From Paraspadella gotoi (taxonomy: Eukaryota > Chaetognatha): DNA of 64,000 nt. The stretch spans positions 16,548,087-16,612,086 of the forward strand of contig CM119266.1 in assembly GCA_051294375.1 (NCBI GenBank), in the 5' to 3' direction. This document shows, one piece after another, positions 1 through 41,622 of this stretch. The position numbers and the translations under genes were made by a program. Each line of letters starts with the position of its first letter. Position 1 is the first letter of the stretch. The notes beneath the pieces are model-generated. The model saw nothing but the letters and a program-made list of their open reading frames with translations. It was not told the origin of the DNA and ran no database searches.

Positions 1-29209
<29,209 letters not shown>

Positions 29210-29640
29210 TTAAAGAGGAGGCGAGCGAGAGTGACGAGATGCGGAGAGAGGAAGACGAAGATAGAGAGAGAGACAGAGTGTGTCAGGATAGGAGGCGACG
29301 AGGTTTCCGAAAGAAAATCTTTTATTTTCTATTATCTGACGTTCAATTCTTAGTACGATTGAAGAGAAAAAAGAGAGAAAGATAGAGAAAAAAAAAAGGA
29401 GATTCCCTGGCGCAGATAGAGAGAGAGGCACGCTAGGCCTAAACCAACTTTATCTTCCTCGGCATGACAGTTTTCTCTCCCGCTATGTTATAGTTTTTAA
29501 TATTTCTCCATATTTTTTTTTTCGCGTGTGGGCAAAAAGGCTCGAGAGTGGAACCGGGACTCAGTTCCGGAATCAAAATAAAATCAGGTAAAATCCGGTC
29601 GAATTCGGCGTCCGGAAAGTAAATGATGAGAGCGACTTAC
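29210..29640. other. 5' flank of the probable first exon
   Basis: Purine-rich on the plus strand, pyrimidine-rich on the gene strand. It would hold the 5' UTR or promoter if the ATG at 29209 is right, but I see no TATA box. Sequence quality appears normal until about 29640. Confidence 0.4.
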
Positions 29641-32600
29641 AATCTTTCTCTCTAAACCCTTCCTCTCTTCTCTCTCTCCGAGCCGGTCTATCACACGGCA
29701 CGGTTTAGAGAGAAAGAACCGTGGTATGTCGCCCTCAATGATTTAGGGTTATGTTTAGGATTAGGATTAGAAAGTTGAGGATAAGAAGATTTGAGTTTAA
29801 ACTATAACTTACAAGATAAATGATAGTGGAGAAAGTAATAATGCAGAAATTGAAATTGAAAATGTAAGCTGGGCCCAAAGGACGGAAATGGGGCGCTCTC
29901 GGAAGAGAGAGCCCGTTAGTCGTATTAAGCTAAATTAGAGATATTTTGAACAAATGTATGCTGGCCGAAACTTCTTACCTGAGGTCCTCGATGGTCTTTT
30001 CCTGGAGTAGACGGTCCCATGCCCGACCTAGCCTCCGAGGGCGGGGCGATGTTAGTAAAGAGCAGGCGAGTTGGGAAGGCCGACGTCAATTTTCGAGTCG
30101 TCGACGAAACTGAGTTGACAACAGAGAGCCGCGTCACTCCTTAACTTCTGCGAAGGAGAAGAGGAGGAAAGAGGAGAGGAGGAGGGAGGAAAGAGGAGAA
30201 AGGAGGAGGGAAGGAAAAGAGGAGAAGGAGAGGGAGGAACAGAAAGGGAAAGAAATAAAAAAGGGAACGATTAAGTCCAGTCAGGGTGTACGTAAGATAC
30301 ATCGTGATCCTGGAAAGAATTTATAGTATTACTTTATAAAAGATTTATGAAATATTTTAAAAAGCTGAGTTTTTAAAAATTATTAATTTTTTTATAAAAA
30401 AAAAAAGAACGAAAAAAACAACAAAAAAAACCAGAAAGTTATTTTCGGAAAATGTTCGGCAGAGGTTTGGAGAAAAGAAATTTTTTAACCAAAATAAAAG
30501 CCAATAATTTTTTTAAAAAATAAAAACACAAATTAGGATAAACTGGTTATCAAATCATACGAATTTTAAAAGAATCTATGAATAAAGCCGGTCGTAAACT
30601 AATACGGCTCGAGTATTATCCTCGGCTTGCAGCAAACAGAGTTTGTTTTCTATATAGGAGAAAATTTTAAGGAAGATTCGTGAACAGTTCTCATCCTCTC
30701 AAAGGATTTTTTAAATTGTGTGCTAAAGAGACGACGCAAAAATTAACATTTATCTCATCTCATCTCACTCCATCTCTCTCTCTCTCTCCTCTCGTCTCTC
30801 TCCCTCTCACTCTCAAAGTCTTTCTCTAATCTTCATTCATAAACTCCTACCCAAAGCACAGCGACGTAGGTAAAAACCAAATAAGTATATTGAATAAATG
30901 AGACCGGAGAATCTGGCGACGCCGAAGTGCCGCGCTTTAAGAGGTCATCAACAGCTCGCACGCGTCTGCCCGACGTTGACTAATTTATCTCTGCGCCTGC
31001 GGCGCCAAGCCTCCGAATAAAAATCAAAATACACGTTTTCGGTAGGATCATTTAATTCCATTCCTTCTCGTCTTTACTTCTTTCTCATCTCGAGTCTATT
31101 ATCTCAAAACTACTCGTTCACATTTCCCTAACGTTTCCTTTCTTTCTCATTAACACTCAACTTTACATTACCGATTAATTCCCAAACAATACCAAACGAC
31201 CACACCATTCTAAAATTTTCTTGCAACTATTTAGACTTTTCTCTATTTCTCCCTTTCTTACTCACTCTTTTTATTCTCTATTTCCTTCCCTTCTTTCACC
31301 TTTTTTTTCGCTTCCTACCCTTCTTTCCATTTTTTTTCCTTCCTTCTTTCCCTTGTTTTTGCCCTTAAACCCTTCTTTCCGCGTTTTATTTTTCCCTTCA
31401 CTCAGAACACTGTTCCAACGAGTCACGTTCGTTTCGATTCCTGGCCGCAATAATACGTCTCTCCTTTAATTAATGTAGAACATTGATCCAATTTTAGTTT
31501 CAACGCATCGAGAACCGATAGTTTTCTATTTTTAGAACAAATTTCGAATACTTTCACCTTTTTAAGCGGAGTGAGAGAAATTGTTAAAGCAGCGCAAAAC
31601 GGCTAAGAAATGAAAAAGGAGTAACGTACGAAATTTAGATCTGAAGCGAATATAAGTTGATCCGTGGGAGCTAAAAAGTATTTAACAGGTTGTATTGTTA
31701 GCTGAGGGCAAAAATCGCAACTGGTTTATGGAAGATTGGAGTAATGAAACCGAGTGAGAGTTCAAAAAAAAAAAACTAAGATCGATCTTGTGGGTGAGAT
31801 TCAGTGAGCCTATCGAGAGGGAGCAAAACGTGAATTCGGTCACACTGAATAAATTAAAAGCTATGACACTTTTTCGCAAATATCCATCAAGAAAGATCTC
31901 CGAGTTGACATGAAATATTGAATAACCAAGTTGACTACTTGACGGACGAGACTGTATACTAAACATGTGAGTCAGGGAACTAAAAAGTACCGCCAACGAG
32001 TTTGATGAGTACGGAGAAGAAGAGAGTACGAATTACTAAACAAGAGTGAGTAGCCGGTAAGTGGGATACAGAAATCAAGAAGATAATCCCGAAATGATGT
32101 GAAAAAAGCAGCAAAGCCAGTCGAGAGCACGCGTCCATACTTTTTCGGTACACTCGGTCCACCTTCTCGTCCTCTCCTTGCACCAAGTTCAACACGCAAA
32201 AAACTGCGGGAAGAGTCTCTCTCTGTCTCTCTTCTCTCTCTCTTTTCTCTCTCTCTCTCTCCGCGCGCGACGAGACAAAAGTGGAGAAATTGACAAATTT
32301 TCTCGGTTGTTTTCAATTTCGCTAACGCATCAATCTCTCATAATCCTCGTTTTCGTCGAAATTGAGAGCTCGCGGATCTTTAGTTTGGTCGTCTCTGCTC
32401 GCCCCCGTCTCTCTGCGTCACTCTCTTCTCTCCCCTCAGCTGTCTTTCAATTTATTATTCTTTATTCTTTTTACTTCCTGTTGTTTTTTTTCTAAAATTT
32501 ACCTGTTTTTAACTCGCCCCTCTTTCTTTCTTGCGAAACTTCTTTTTCTTTAAAATCATATATCTCTCTCACATGAATCGTCTGCATAAAAATCTTATAG

Positions 32601-33560
32601 GATATAGGGAAGCTTATTCCAACATTAAAACAATGCGCTCAACTCAACTATCCTCATTTAATCAACTTTTTAAGACGGGATATAAAGATCTCTAGAAATT
32701 TAAGTGAGTTACTAAGAAGCTAAATAGAGAACTGATGATTAGCATAGATTGACCTCGTTTTTTCTTTCGTAATCGAGTTTTTTAATTAACATTTGGACTC
32801 ACACTGGGAGAAGAGATGATATAATTGTTAGCTCATTAAGGAGAGTACAACTAACACATAAGCGTGAGAGAGAGAGAGAACTCTGGAGATGTATGACTAT
32901 GCATATATTAGATTTTTATATACCATGGGATGTCTAAGTTATAATTAAAAATGTACACTTTGAGAGAAACTCTCTGTTGAAGGTATTCCTTTTCTCAATA
33001 ACTCCGTCTGTTAGTTAAAAGTGATAACTTAGAGTAAGTGTGACAAATTAATTTTAGTTTCGAACGAAACACTTTGATAAATTTATCGATAAAATGCGGT
33101 TGTGCACACACAAAACTTTGTCAATAACTGTGATCAATGTAAAGAAGATGAGAGAGAAAGGTGGAGTCAAGAGCACAAGTCGAGTAAAGTGCTTTGAGAA
33201 AGCCTTTCCACAAATCAGCGATGCAAATGTAAAAGGAAAAAAAAGGAAAGGGTCGAATTGAGGTAAACGAAAATGAAATAAGGAACGAAAGCGAATTAAA
33301 GTAGATGGAAAGAAGTGAATAGAGAGACAGAATGGAAAAGAGCCGACAGGAGCGGAGAGGAAGAATGTAGCAACGACGACTGAAAATCCGAGCGAATGAG
33401 CGACGAAGAAGCGCCAGGAAAATGAAGAGGGAAGGTAGGCGAGGAAGAGGAAAAGAAAGGAGAATGAGAGAAGGGAGAGGTATTATCCATAAGACGCAGA
33501 GGAAAAAAAAGATAAAAGAATAATTGAGTTTGATAAAAATCGTGGTATTCACGACGTGTT
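29641..33560. repeat. Error-rich duplicate of about 23990-27150 (assembly artefact)
   Basis: Runs in the same order and orientation as 23990-27150: the 35-bp hairpin, the 24303-24454 exon (here about 29985-30134), the purine repeat, the C/T-rich stretch and the palindrome. It carries frequent one- to five-base insertions and scattered substitutions. The error style fits an unpolished long read, not gene decay: coding and non-coding parts are equally hit. Confidence 0.88.
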
Positions 33561-35755
33561 CGTGGTCCGTTCGTTCTGGATATCCTTTTATTATATCCTG
33601 TCTTGCAATTCCATATTCATTATCCATATTTAAGTGTTCCCCTCAGAGGTGGCGCGGAGAGATGTAGCCAAATTGCGATTCTTTCTCCTTTGCGATTACG
33701 TACTTTCTCAATGCTCTTTAATCGGGTGACTTATGAAACATTCGTTCCTAGGCTTGCCCTTGAAGCTCCCATTGGGAATGGGGCATACTCAATCTTTCTG
33801 TTTTATGTGCTTTTTTTTGTGGGATACATAAATAGAATGAGCTCTAGCGAATGACGTCTGTTTTTCAGTCACTGGCCGCTGCTCGGATTCACCCCTAGGA
33901 CAGAGAGAGCTTTCCCTCACCGCTTTGCCCAACGCAGAGGGATTTTTTCGTTAGTCGCTATACTCTGCTCGATTATGAAACTATCGCGCCTCGGGATGGT
34001 GTGTTCCCCCTCTGAGCATCCATGGATTGGCTTGACCGGCATGGTGGACCACTCAGCAGCGGTAGATGAAATATACCGCACACGAGACGCGCGACGCATT
34101 GTCTAGCGATTGAGAACACCGACATATTTTTAAAGGACTCTAGGGGTGACAAAGCGACATCTATAACAATCCCTGACCAGGTTCCTCTCACCTGAGAGGT
34201 TGTCTCGACACCTAGCTGTACCTAACGCGATCATAAAATCCTCGATGGAAATACAGGCGGGGCTCCCTTTCTGTTCTGGGCGTCGACCGCGACAGGAACG
34301 CGCCGCTGCGTAACAGGCCTGGAACACTAATTCGCGCGATGATACACGAAACTAGACCAAACGATGTATAGATGCTAAAATACAACAATCCGTCAAGGAG
34401 TTAGCGGGAGAGTGGAGGTATCTGTGTACACTCTCGACTCTCGACGGTAGGTGTCGTGAAAGGAGATTGGTGGGGGGCGGCAAGAGCCGTAAATAAATCG
34501 GGAGCGTATCCAGTGCCTGGCGCATGAGGGGCGCTTCTCTTCTGTTGTACCGCTCGTACACCTAGCTATCAGTTCACAGTCCCAGCTATGGGAAACGCGC
34601 GTTCTAGTGCTCGTACCAGCTCGGTTACTTTTGAAGAAATAAATCTATGGCACGCAAGAGTCAGCGCTAGTTCGCTCTACGTAGGTCTTTGCCTCCCCGC
34701 ACGGATACTTATATATAGGAGTCAAGAGCGTAAAGCCCGCCGGTGAACCCCGGGCAGGTAACAATATTGGTTGAGAAGGCATTGGAGAAGAAATTACTTA
34801 AGGTTCGGCGCATAGTTGAATATAGAGCAGCTCTTAGTGAGGTGCTCGCCGAGTTTCGATGGGGCACTCATCAACTGTGATTGGACAGGACGGAAGGCCT
34901 GTTTGGTACGGGGGCAGAGACCTATTATTCTGGGCTCTCAAACTGATAACCTATACACGCTGTGTAACACCACACCATACTTGAAAAACAGCTGTCACCA
35001 GAAGACCAACTACTTATACACAATTTTATTCCGCATTCCAGATCATATTTTGGCTTCGTGGCGTTTACCCGCTTCTATCTGCGTGTTAGCTACGCCCACG
35101 CCGACGTCCGTTGCTTTGCCACCCGCAGAGGGAAGGTTTTGTCCTCGTTAGGCCCCGGTGAAACTGATGGAAAAATCGAACACTAAAAACATGTTAGACA
35201 AGCCTTGGGAAGTTGGTCAGTCGCTCTCACAACACTTTAGGACGCCACCATGCTCTGGCTGAGTCACCAGATGGCATGTGGGCTAGTACTCACGGCACGC
35301 GTGGACATGCCTGACGGTGTGCATAGTTGACGCTTAGTGTTTCGGCCTACATATTGCACTCTCCTATCTTTCTCTCGATAACCATTCTTATGTCGATGAG
35401 CGCCGCTCATTAAGTCACTGGAAACTTAAATAAACGTTGCCTCTGTAAGAACAAAAGTCGGTGCGCTAGACGGGAGCGAAGAGACACGCATCACCTCTAA
35501 TGTGCGAGGCCGTCATAAGCTCGTAAAGGCGGATCTGTCAAAGCAAGTACAGGACAGTGTACGTGTACTCGTAATCGTTGAGTGGAGCGGAGGTGTTTCG
35601 CGTCTTGTCAAACGCCGTCCGTATCAAATCCCATACAATTCGGCTACACCACGTTGCGCTCTGGGATTGATCGCCAATTACAGGAGCGAGTATACCTCTC
35701 TCAATATAGTTAGACTTGAATTACTATTCATATTCTTGGAGGCATAATATATATC
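33561..35755. other. Segment in the noisy read with no counterpart in the polished copy
   Basis: The polished contig goes from about 27150 to 27213 where the noisy read has about 2.2 kb extra. The extra sequence is less AT-rich and includes repeat fragments (33755-34095 and about 35110-35150). It could be a polymorphic insertion or a sequence collapsed in the polished assembly. No gene is readable at this error rate. Confidence 0.5.
33755..34095 (-). mobile_element. Second copy of the interspersed repeat at 19840 (noisy)
   Basis: Shares CCTAGGAC, CAACGCAGAGGGA, TCGTTAG, GGGATGGTG.GTTCCCCCTC and ATATACCGC in order with 19840-20095. The stretch TCACTGGCCGCTGC near 33862 is also the first part of the SINE at 58611. 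Confidence 0.5.
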
Positions 35756-36935
35756 CTCTTCTGATTTTTCCACACGGTTGAATTTATTCGGTGAGCTTCC
35801 TCTTCCTTTCTTAAAAAGACTTATATATTTTATTATCTCCACATACTACTAAATACTTCTCTCCTGTACTCATTTCACACATCACTCGAATGCCAAGAAT
35901 TAAAATTTCCTCGTGCGTCGTTACAAGCGCGGGCCAAAAACAGGATTAAATTTTTCAAGACGGGATCGTGAGAGTTATTCCACCAACAACCTTCTCTTAT
36001 GCCCTCATAACCACTCCTCAACATTTCTCAAAGAAAAGTCACATGCACTCGCGGAGTTTCTCTGAGTGGCAAAAAATTTGATAATATCAAACTGATAGAG
36101 GCGTACGAGATCGTAGAATCCCGGAGAAACTGATATATGAATTGTTTGTCATCCTCATCCTATTTTTAACTTCCCTTCTGCTCGGCATCTAGGTTTCTGG
36201 TCACACAATCTCACCTATAAAATCGGACGTTTTCCGACGAGCGTTATATAGGTTTATCATCTATTTCTCTCATCTCTTCTAGTCCTCTCTCCTCGTATTC
36301 CTCACCGACACTTACCACACCACATATTTCTTTTCCTTCTCTACCCCTTTCTTCTCTCAAAAACCTCTATCCAAAATACCGATTTAATCCTTCGTTCTCA
36401 AGCTCTCAAAATGAGTCTGTCTGTTCCGACGTTGGAAGTGAAGCCCTTTTCGCCTCACTGTCGCTCATATTTTTTAGCCCCTTTCAGATGTCCTACAATC
36501 AGGAACAAAACTCGAGAATACATAGTTTGGACGGCACTAGAGGGTGCACATAATAATCGGAGTCAATAAACAGAACAAGTGAACAAGGAGAAATCTTAAA
36601 GGTAAGATATCACCTATCAGTATCACACTTGGAGGAAAAAAGACGGAATGTTCTGATAAACTCTTTAAGAAAACGGCCGTCTATGACTTGTCCTTGAAAA
36701 GATGATCAGCCTCGCCAGAGAATAGGATGACTCTTTAGTGGACAGACGTTTTGATTCAAAATCAAATAAATTTTTTCTCATGAATAAGCTGATTTTTTAA
36801 TTTATTCCCATTAAATTGTAAGACAAAAGATAGATGTCGCTCATTATAAAAGTTACGAGGGAAAAAAATCATTTAAAAATTAAAACGAAAAGAGCCGCGC
36901 GCAAAGAAAAAAATAGATTCACAAAGCAAGAAGCT
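35756..36935. repeat. Error-rich duplicate of about 27213-28340
   Basis: From 36640 on the match is easy to follow: GATGATCAGCCTCGCCAGAG, then AATAGGATGACTCTTTAGTG and GAAAAGAGCCGCGCGC all occur in both copies at matching spacing. Confidence 0.85.
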
Positions 36936-38450
36936 AGACTAGGTGCAGTCTTAGACGTGTCGGAAAGAGCGTTCTCCCCTCTCAAATCGCTCTCGACTTC
37001 TACCGCGTCTCACCCGTCTCCTGTACATTCAGCTCGGGGTACTCACCCTCATGCGTGATCGCACCGACCATAGGCGACGTACCTCGCCTACATGCGTCAA
37101 GTTATTCACATATAGACATAGAGGCGGAGGGAATCGAATTTGTATCGTCAACAACCGATATCATCCAGCGTCACAAGGAATGAATACCCGCGCCAAATGT
37201 ACAGAAATATATCGGGTCGAGTCATCGATCTGTACACGGGTATCTCATCCATTGGCGAGCGCTCTCCATAACCCAGCCTGCGGGCTCAAGCTGAGGGAGC
37301 ACAATCGAATGAGGAGGAAATGGATATATGCCTTTCTCAACCTCGTCCCCATTATCTGGTACCCCCCTGCGCCCGCAAGGTGTTCGGGTCGAGACAAAAC
37401 CCCTCCCAAACCCATTTCCCTCGGGCCCCTCCCTCCGGCCAAACCTCTAAGCCGCGCGGGCGGAGCAATTCGCTGTGAGGCGGAACGGCAGAGAGGTGAG
37501 CGTACACCGTGGGAGATAGAGAGAGGGTGGGAGAATGACAAACTGAAAAGTAAAATTGGGTGAATGAAACGAAGAAAAATTGGACATATAGCTTACCTAA
37601 TGAATATAAAAAGAAAATTATATTTATATATGTACAAATTTTTTTCCAACAATGAGTCTGCTCAAAAAAATAGAAATTATCAAGTAAGAGGGAAAAAGTT
37701 TCTGCAAAAGAAGCTGCTGGAAAGGGCAAGCCTCACTCCAGATTGTTAGGTTTATTAATATAGATGGTAGTTCTTAAATTGTTATACATTGGAATATTTC
37801 TAAAAAGACGATAAATCACTCGTCAGGGATTTTTTAACTTTCATGATATCTATCTAAATATCTACATACATAACTTGAGCTCAGCTTTAAGACTTACTAA
37901 TTTAACTCTTTTCATCTTCACTCGACATCTTGAAATTCCCGCGTAAGGAGAAGTTACTATACTAGTTAGTCAAGAGGAGATGAAAAAAGATTTTAGTGAA
38001 GAAAAGATGAAAGAAAGGACGTTGAGAAAAACGATGCGAAGGAAAGTACGGAGCCGAGAAAGTTGAGGACTTGAGCGACGTAAGGGCGTCTCGAGTCTGC
38101 GGGAATGACTCGCTCGATTCCTGATCGCCAAGAACGATAGCACGAAAATCAAAAGATCTCTCATCTTACTCTCTCTATTCTTCGAGACAGTTCTTCTCGT
38201 CTTCAGTAATCATTTTCATTCTCTATCAATGAGAATCATGACAGTTTAATGTCCTAAACTATTTAAACTGGGCGGCGATTCTGCGAGCAGCGCGACTTCA
38301 TCTGGTAGACAAGAGGTGTGTATAATGATATTATAATCATATTTTCTGATTTAATATTTTAAATAATTAGCAGAGGCGGATGAGAGAGACATACGTGTAG
38401 GTCTGTGGTGGCACTATATCACGTTGAGAGAGAGTGAGATGCTCACCTAG
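36936..38450. other. Noisy-read segment in place of a 76-bp (CT)n tract
   Basis: Between matching flanks the polished copy has only the (CT)n run at 28378-28454, while the noisy read has about 1.5 kb, including a C/G-rich patch at 37340-37480. It may be real sequence lost at a collapsed repeat, or read error. Open frames up to 170 codons here cannot be trusted. Confidence 0.45.
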
Positions 38451-40300
38451 AGCGTATACTAGCTTAAATCGCGTGCAATTATTGAGGCCGTTCACGGAGT
38501 GAAGTGAGAATAATTGATAGAATAGAATAAAAATCTTATTTGGAATAAATTTTTCTTTGTGGAAATAAATTGAGTACTCGATGTGACATTTAAACATATA
38601 TAAGACAAGATGAGAGGAAGTAACCAGTATTTTAGAGGAGCTGTAACGACCAAGCGAGAGAATATCGCGCGTTCGAGTTATTTTATCGACTTGAAACACC
38701 AGATCAGTGATTGTGTCTTTGTACTTATCTACTGAAACACTTTCCATAAGCTGTAGGTGTATTTTTGTGACACATAATATAATATTTTAGAGTTGAGCTC
38801 AGGAAAGAGAGACAAGAAAACCGTATTTGTATAGATGAGAAAATTTTACGTAGTAACGAGTCACTAACAGAGGTCGGAAACGAGAACCTGGTATCTTCTT
38901 CAAATCAACTTTGAGTTTCTAACCGTTCCTATACTTATTACATACTACACACTTTCGCGCGTTTTCTCTCTCATCATCAGCTTAACTCATTTCTCAGTCA
39001 TACTTGTACTTCGTGGCTCGGAGCCCGGACAACTATTATGGCGCTGTGCTGGATCAAGCAGCACGAGAGAATTAGAGGGGAAGAGAACAGAGACGACAGA
39101 GATAGAGGAGAGATGAGAGAGAGCACAACTCGCATTGAGCTCTTTTGTTAGAACATCTGGATGGAGCTCTCTTGTGTTGGCGTGGACATTCCCACGGGCG
39201 ATTGTGAGGAGCCAGAAAGTACGAGTCACAGAATACATAGGACTTCAATGGATTTCTGCAGCTAGAGGATATACTCACATAAACGTGTGTGTTAGAGTAA
39301 TGAATGATGATATACAGTGATCAGAGCAGGTGGCGGAGACGCACGAGGAAGATATGACACGACGACGGAGCGAGAGAGAAGCGGGCAGAAAAGACGCATG
39401 TAGGAGGGAGAGGAGCACAACAGGCGGCAGCAGGAGGATTCCAGGGGCGAAGTAGACTGACGCGAAGCACGGAGAGATAGAAACGAGAAAAGAGGTCGAA
39501 GGGTTCTGACGCCACGCACTGTTCCCGAAATCACCACGGCGTCAGGCGGGAGCGGCTCGTTGAATCGAAGAGTGCCGGTTCGGGAGTACGTGCCGGCCCG
39601 AGAGTGTGTGGCTGGTCCGCGTGTTCGCTTGTGAGGGTCGGTCTCGTAGGACTCTGTGCTGCGCAACTACTTTGAATAGAGGAGGCGCACGAGGAGGCAC
39701 GTTAGACCCGGCACGCGAGTGGTAGACGCAGCATAAGAGTAGGAGTAGACAGAGTGTTGTCAGGATAGGAGGCGACGAGGTTTCCGAGAAGAGATAAATC
39801 TTGGTTATTGTTGCACTCACTTTATATTCTTGATCACGTTTTTGCGAGAGTTATTGGACTTTCAAGTACGATTGAAGAGAAGGAGAGAGTGATAGATAGA
39901 GACATAGAATGAAAGTAGAGGAGATTCCAGCTGGCGCAGATATTGATGCACCGAGTACAGGGAGAGAGTCGTCAACACGCTAGTTGCACTCACACGCGAT
40001 TATCCTTGATCTTCGCGCTCGGCTATCGATCGATCTTTCTCCTGCGTCGCGTCCCAGAGCTTTAAAATCCTAAACTACCAGATATTTTCTTTTATTATTT
40101 TTCATATCTCTAGTATTCTGTATATAAATATGCTTCTTGTGTGTTGCGTAACCAAAGGCTCGAGAGTGAGGAACGGAGAACAAGTTCAGAGAAGGAATAC
40201 AAAAAATCACACGGTAAAACCAGTGTCTTAGAGATTACAGGAGCATACTCGATAGTGAATATTCAAGGAAACGAATTTTACCTCTTTTCAGAGATCGAGG
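38451..40300. repeat. Error-rich duplicate of about 28490-29600
   Basis: Shared blocks include GTCAGGATAGGAGGCGACGA, GTACGATTGAAGAGA and GGCTCGAGAGTG. The copy of the probable first exon is spread over about 39310-39690 with many insertions. Confidence 0.8.
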
Positions 40301-41597
40301 AATTCATAGAAATTAGGAGAATAACGAAAGTTAAGAAAATAAGATGACGAGAAGAAATAATAAGTGGAAAAAATGTAAAAAAAAAAAATAATATGAGAGA
40401 GAAGAGCATTACGCTCTTCGAAGATGTGTTCATATTGATAGCGAAAGTAAAAGACGTAAATATATGCAACTATCTCTCAGTGGATTCAAAGAGATTTAAT
40501 TGGTAACCGAATTATCCAAATTCATCCGTCTTGTATATATCAGGACTAAGTTTCAACTTAGTTATCCGTCTACATTGCGTAGTGCTCGTAATACATCTCC
40601 CTACATTATAATCTCTCTCTTCACTATCTTTCCAACTCATGCAAAACGTCTCAGCCTCTCTCTGCTCTCTCTCTCTTCTCTCTCTCTCTTCTTTTCAATG
40701 TGAATCATCTTTCGTATCAACATTCCTCATTCAATCATATCATCAAAAGAGAACATTACTGTACTTTAGATATAATGAGGTGTAACTATTCTTTTCTCTA
40801 TATCAGAGAGCTTGAGACACTTGATTAGGGAGAGCCCAAGAAGGAAAAAAACTAAATGAGTCTTATTCGTTAGGAAGTAAGAAAACTACTCTCAGAGATA
40901 TGAGCACTAAACATAATAAAAAAGATACGATGACATCATAATTAAAGAGAAGGAGTGCGCCACTCTGTATAAAGATGAGAAGAGACCAGTATGTACGAAA
41001 GGGAGAGGATAGAAGGAGAAAGCTAGCTAGGAAATCGAGGAGAGGAGCTTATACTCACGGAAGTATACAAGTAGTCGAGTATAAGCCGTTGTATGTATGT
41101 TATGCGTAGAGTTGACGCCACGAAGACGCACACAAGTTGTTGCTGATATCATTTGAGAGAAGCTGTTTTTGTTGTGGCTCTGAGATGACCGAGAGGGATC
41201 ACGGAGGAGGCGCAACGAGTTTCATTTGTTTGCTGGCCAAAGATCGAATTTGGTGTCACACTGGGACAAGGAAGGCGCGCAGGTCTCACTTCGGTTAAGG
41301 AGCAGAGGAGGGAGAAGGGTTTCCTTGTCCGTTGCTGGCGTAACCACTAACCACTAACCACAATACCAGTGGCTTTGACCACTGAACCCCTGGCTGGAAG
41401 AGTGGAGAGGCGCAGCCGGCGCGTTTGTGACCTCGAGTCATTGATAATGATGAATAGAAAAAGGAAAGAAAAAGAAAGTCTAAGGAAAAGAATGAGGTAA
41501 ATAATTTAAAAAAATTTTAATATGTTTTGGCGAACTAACTCTCAATTTTATTCTATGCCACGTATAGGGTATCATAAGGTTACTGTATTGAATTGAT
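40301..41597. other. Noisy sequence, nothing identified
   Basis: Purine-rich, same error texture as the preceding block. Presumably the part of the long read that extends past the duplicated flank towards the gap at 41598. A short CCACTAACCA repeat lies near 41345. Confidence 0.4.
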
Positions 41598-41622
41598 NNN
41601 NNNNNNNNNNNNNNNNNNNNNN
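41598..41622. other. Assembly gap, 25 N
   Basis: Fixed-size gap separating noisy filler from polished sequence. Confidence 0.95.

Noticed and set aside
33121-33627. 168-codon minus-strand frame
   Set aside because: Noisy duplicate of 26.8-27.1 kb; the polished copy does not keep this frame.
37051-37563. 170-codon plus-strand frame
   Set aside because: Lies in noisy long-read filler where indels make any frame unreliable.
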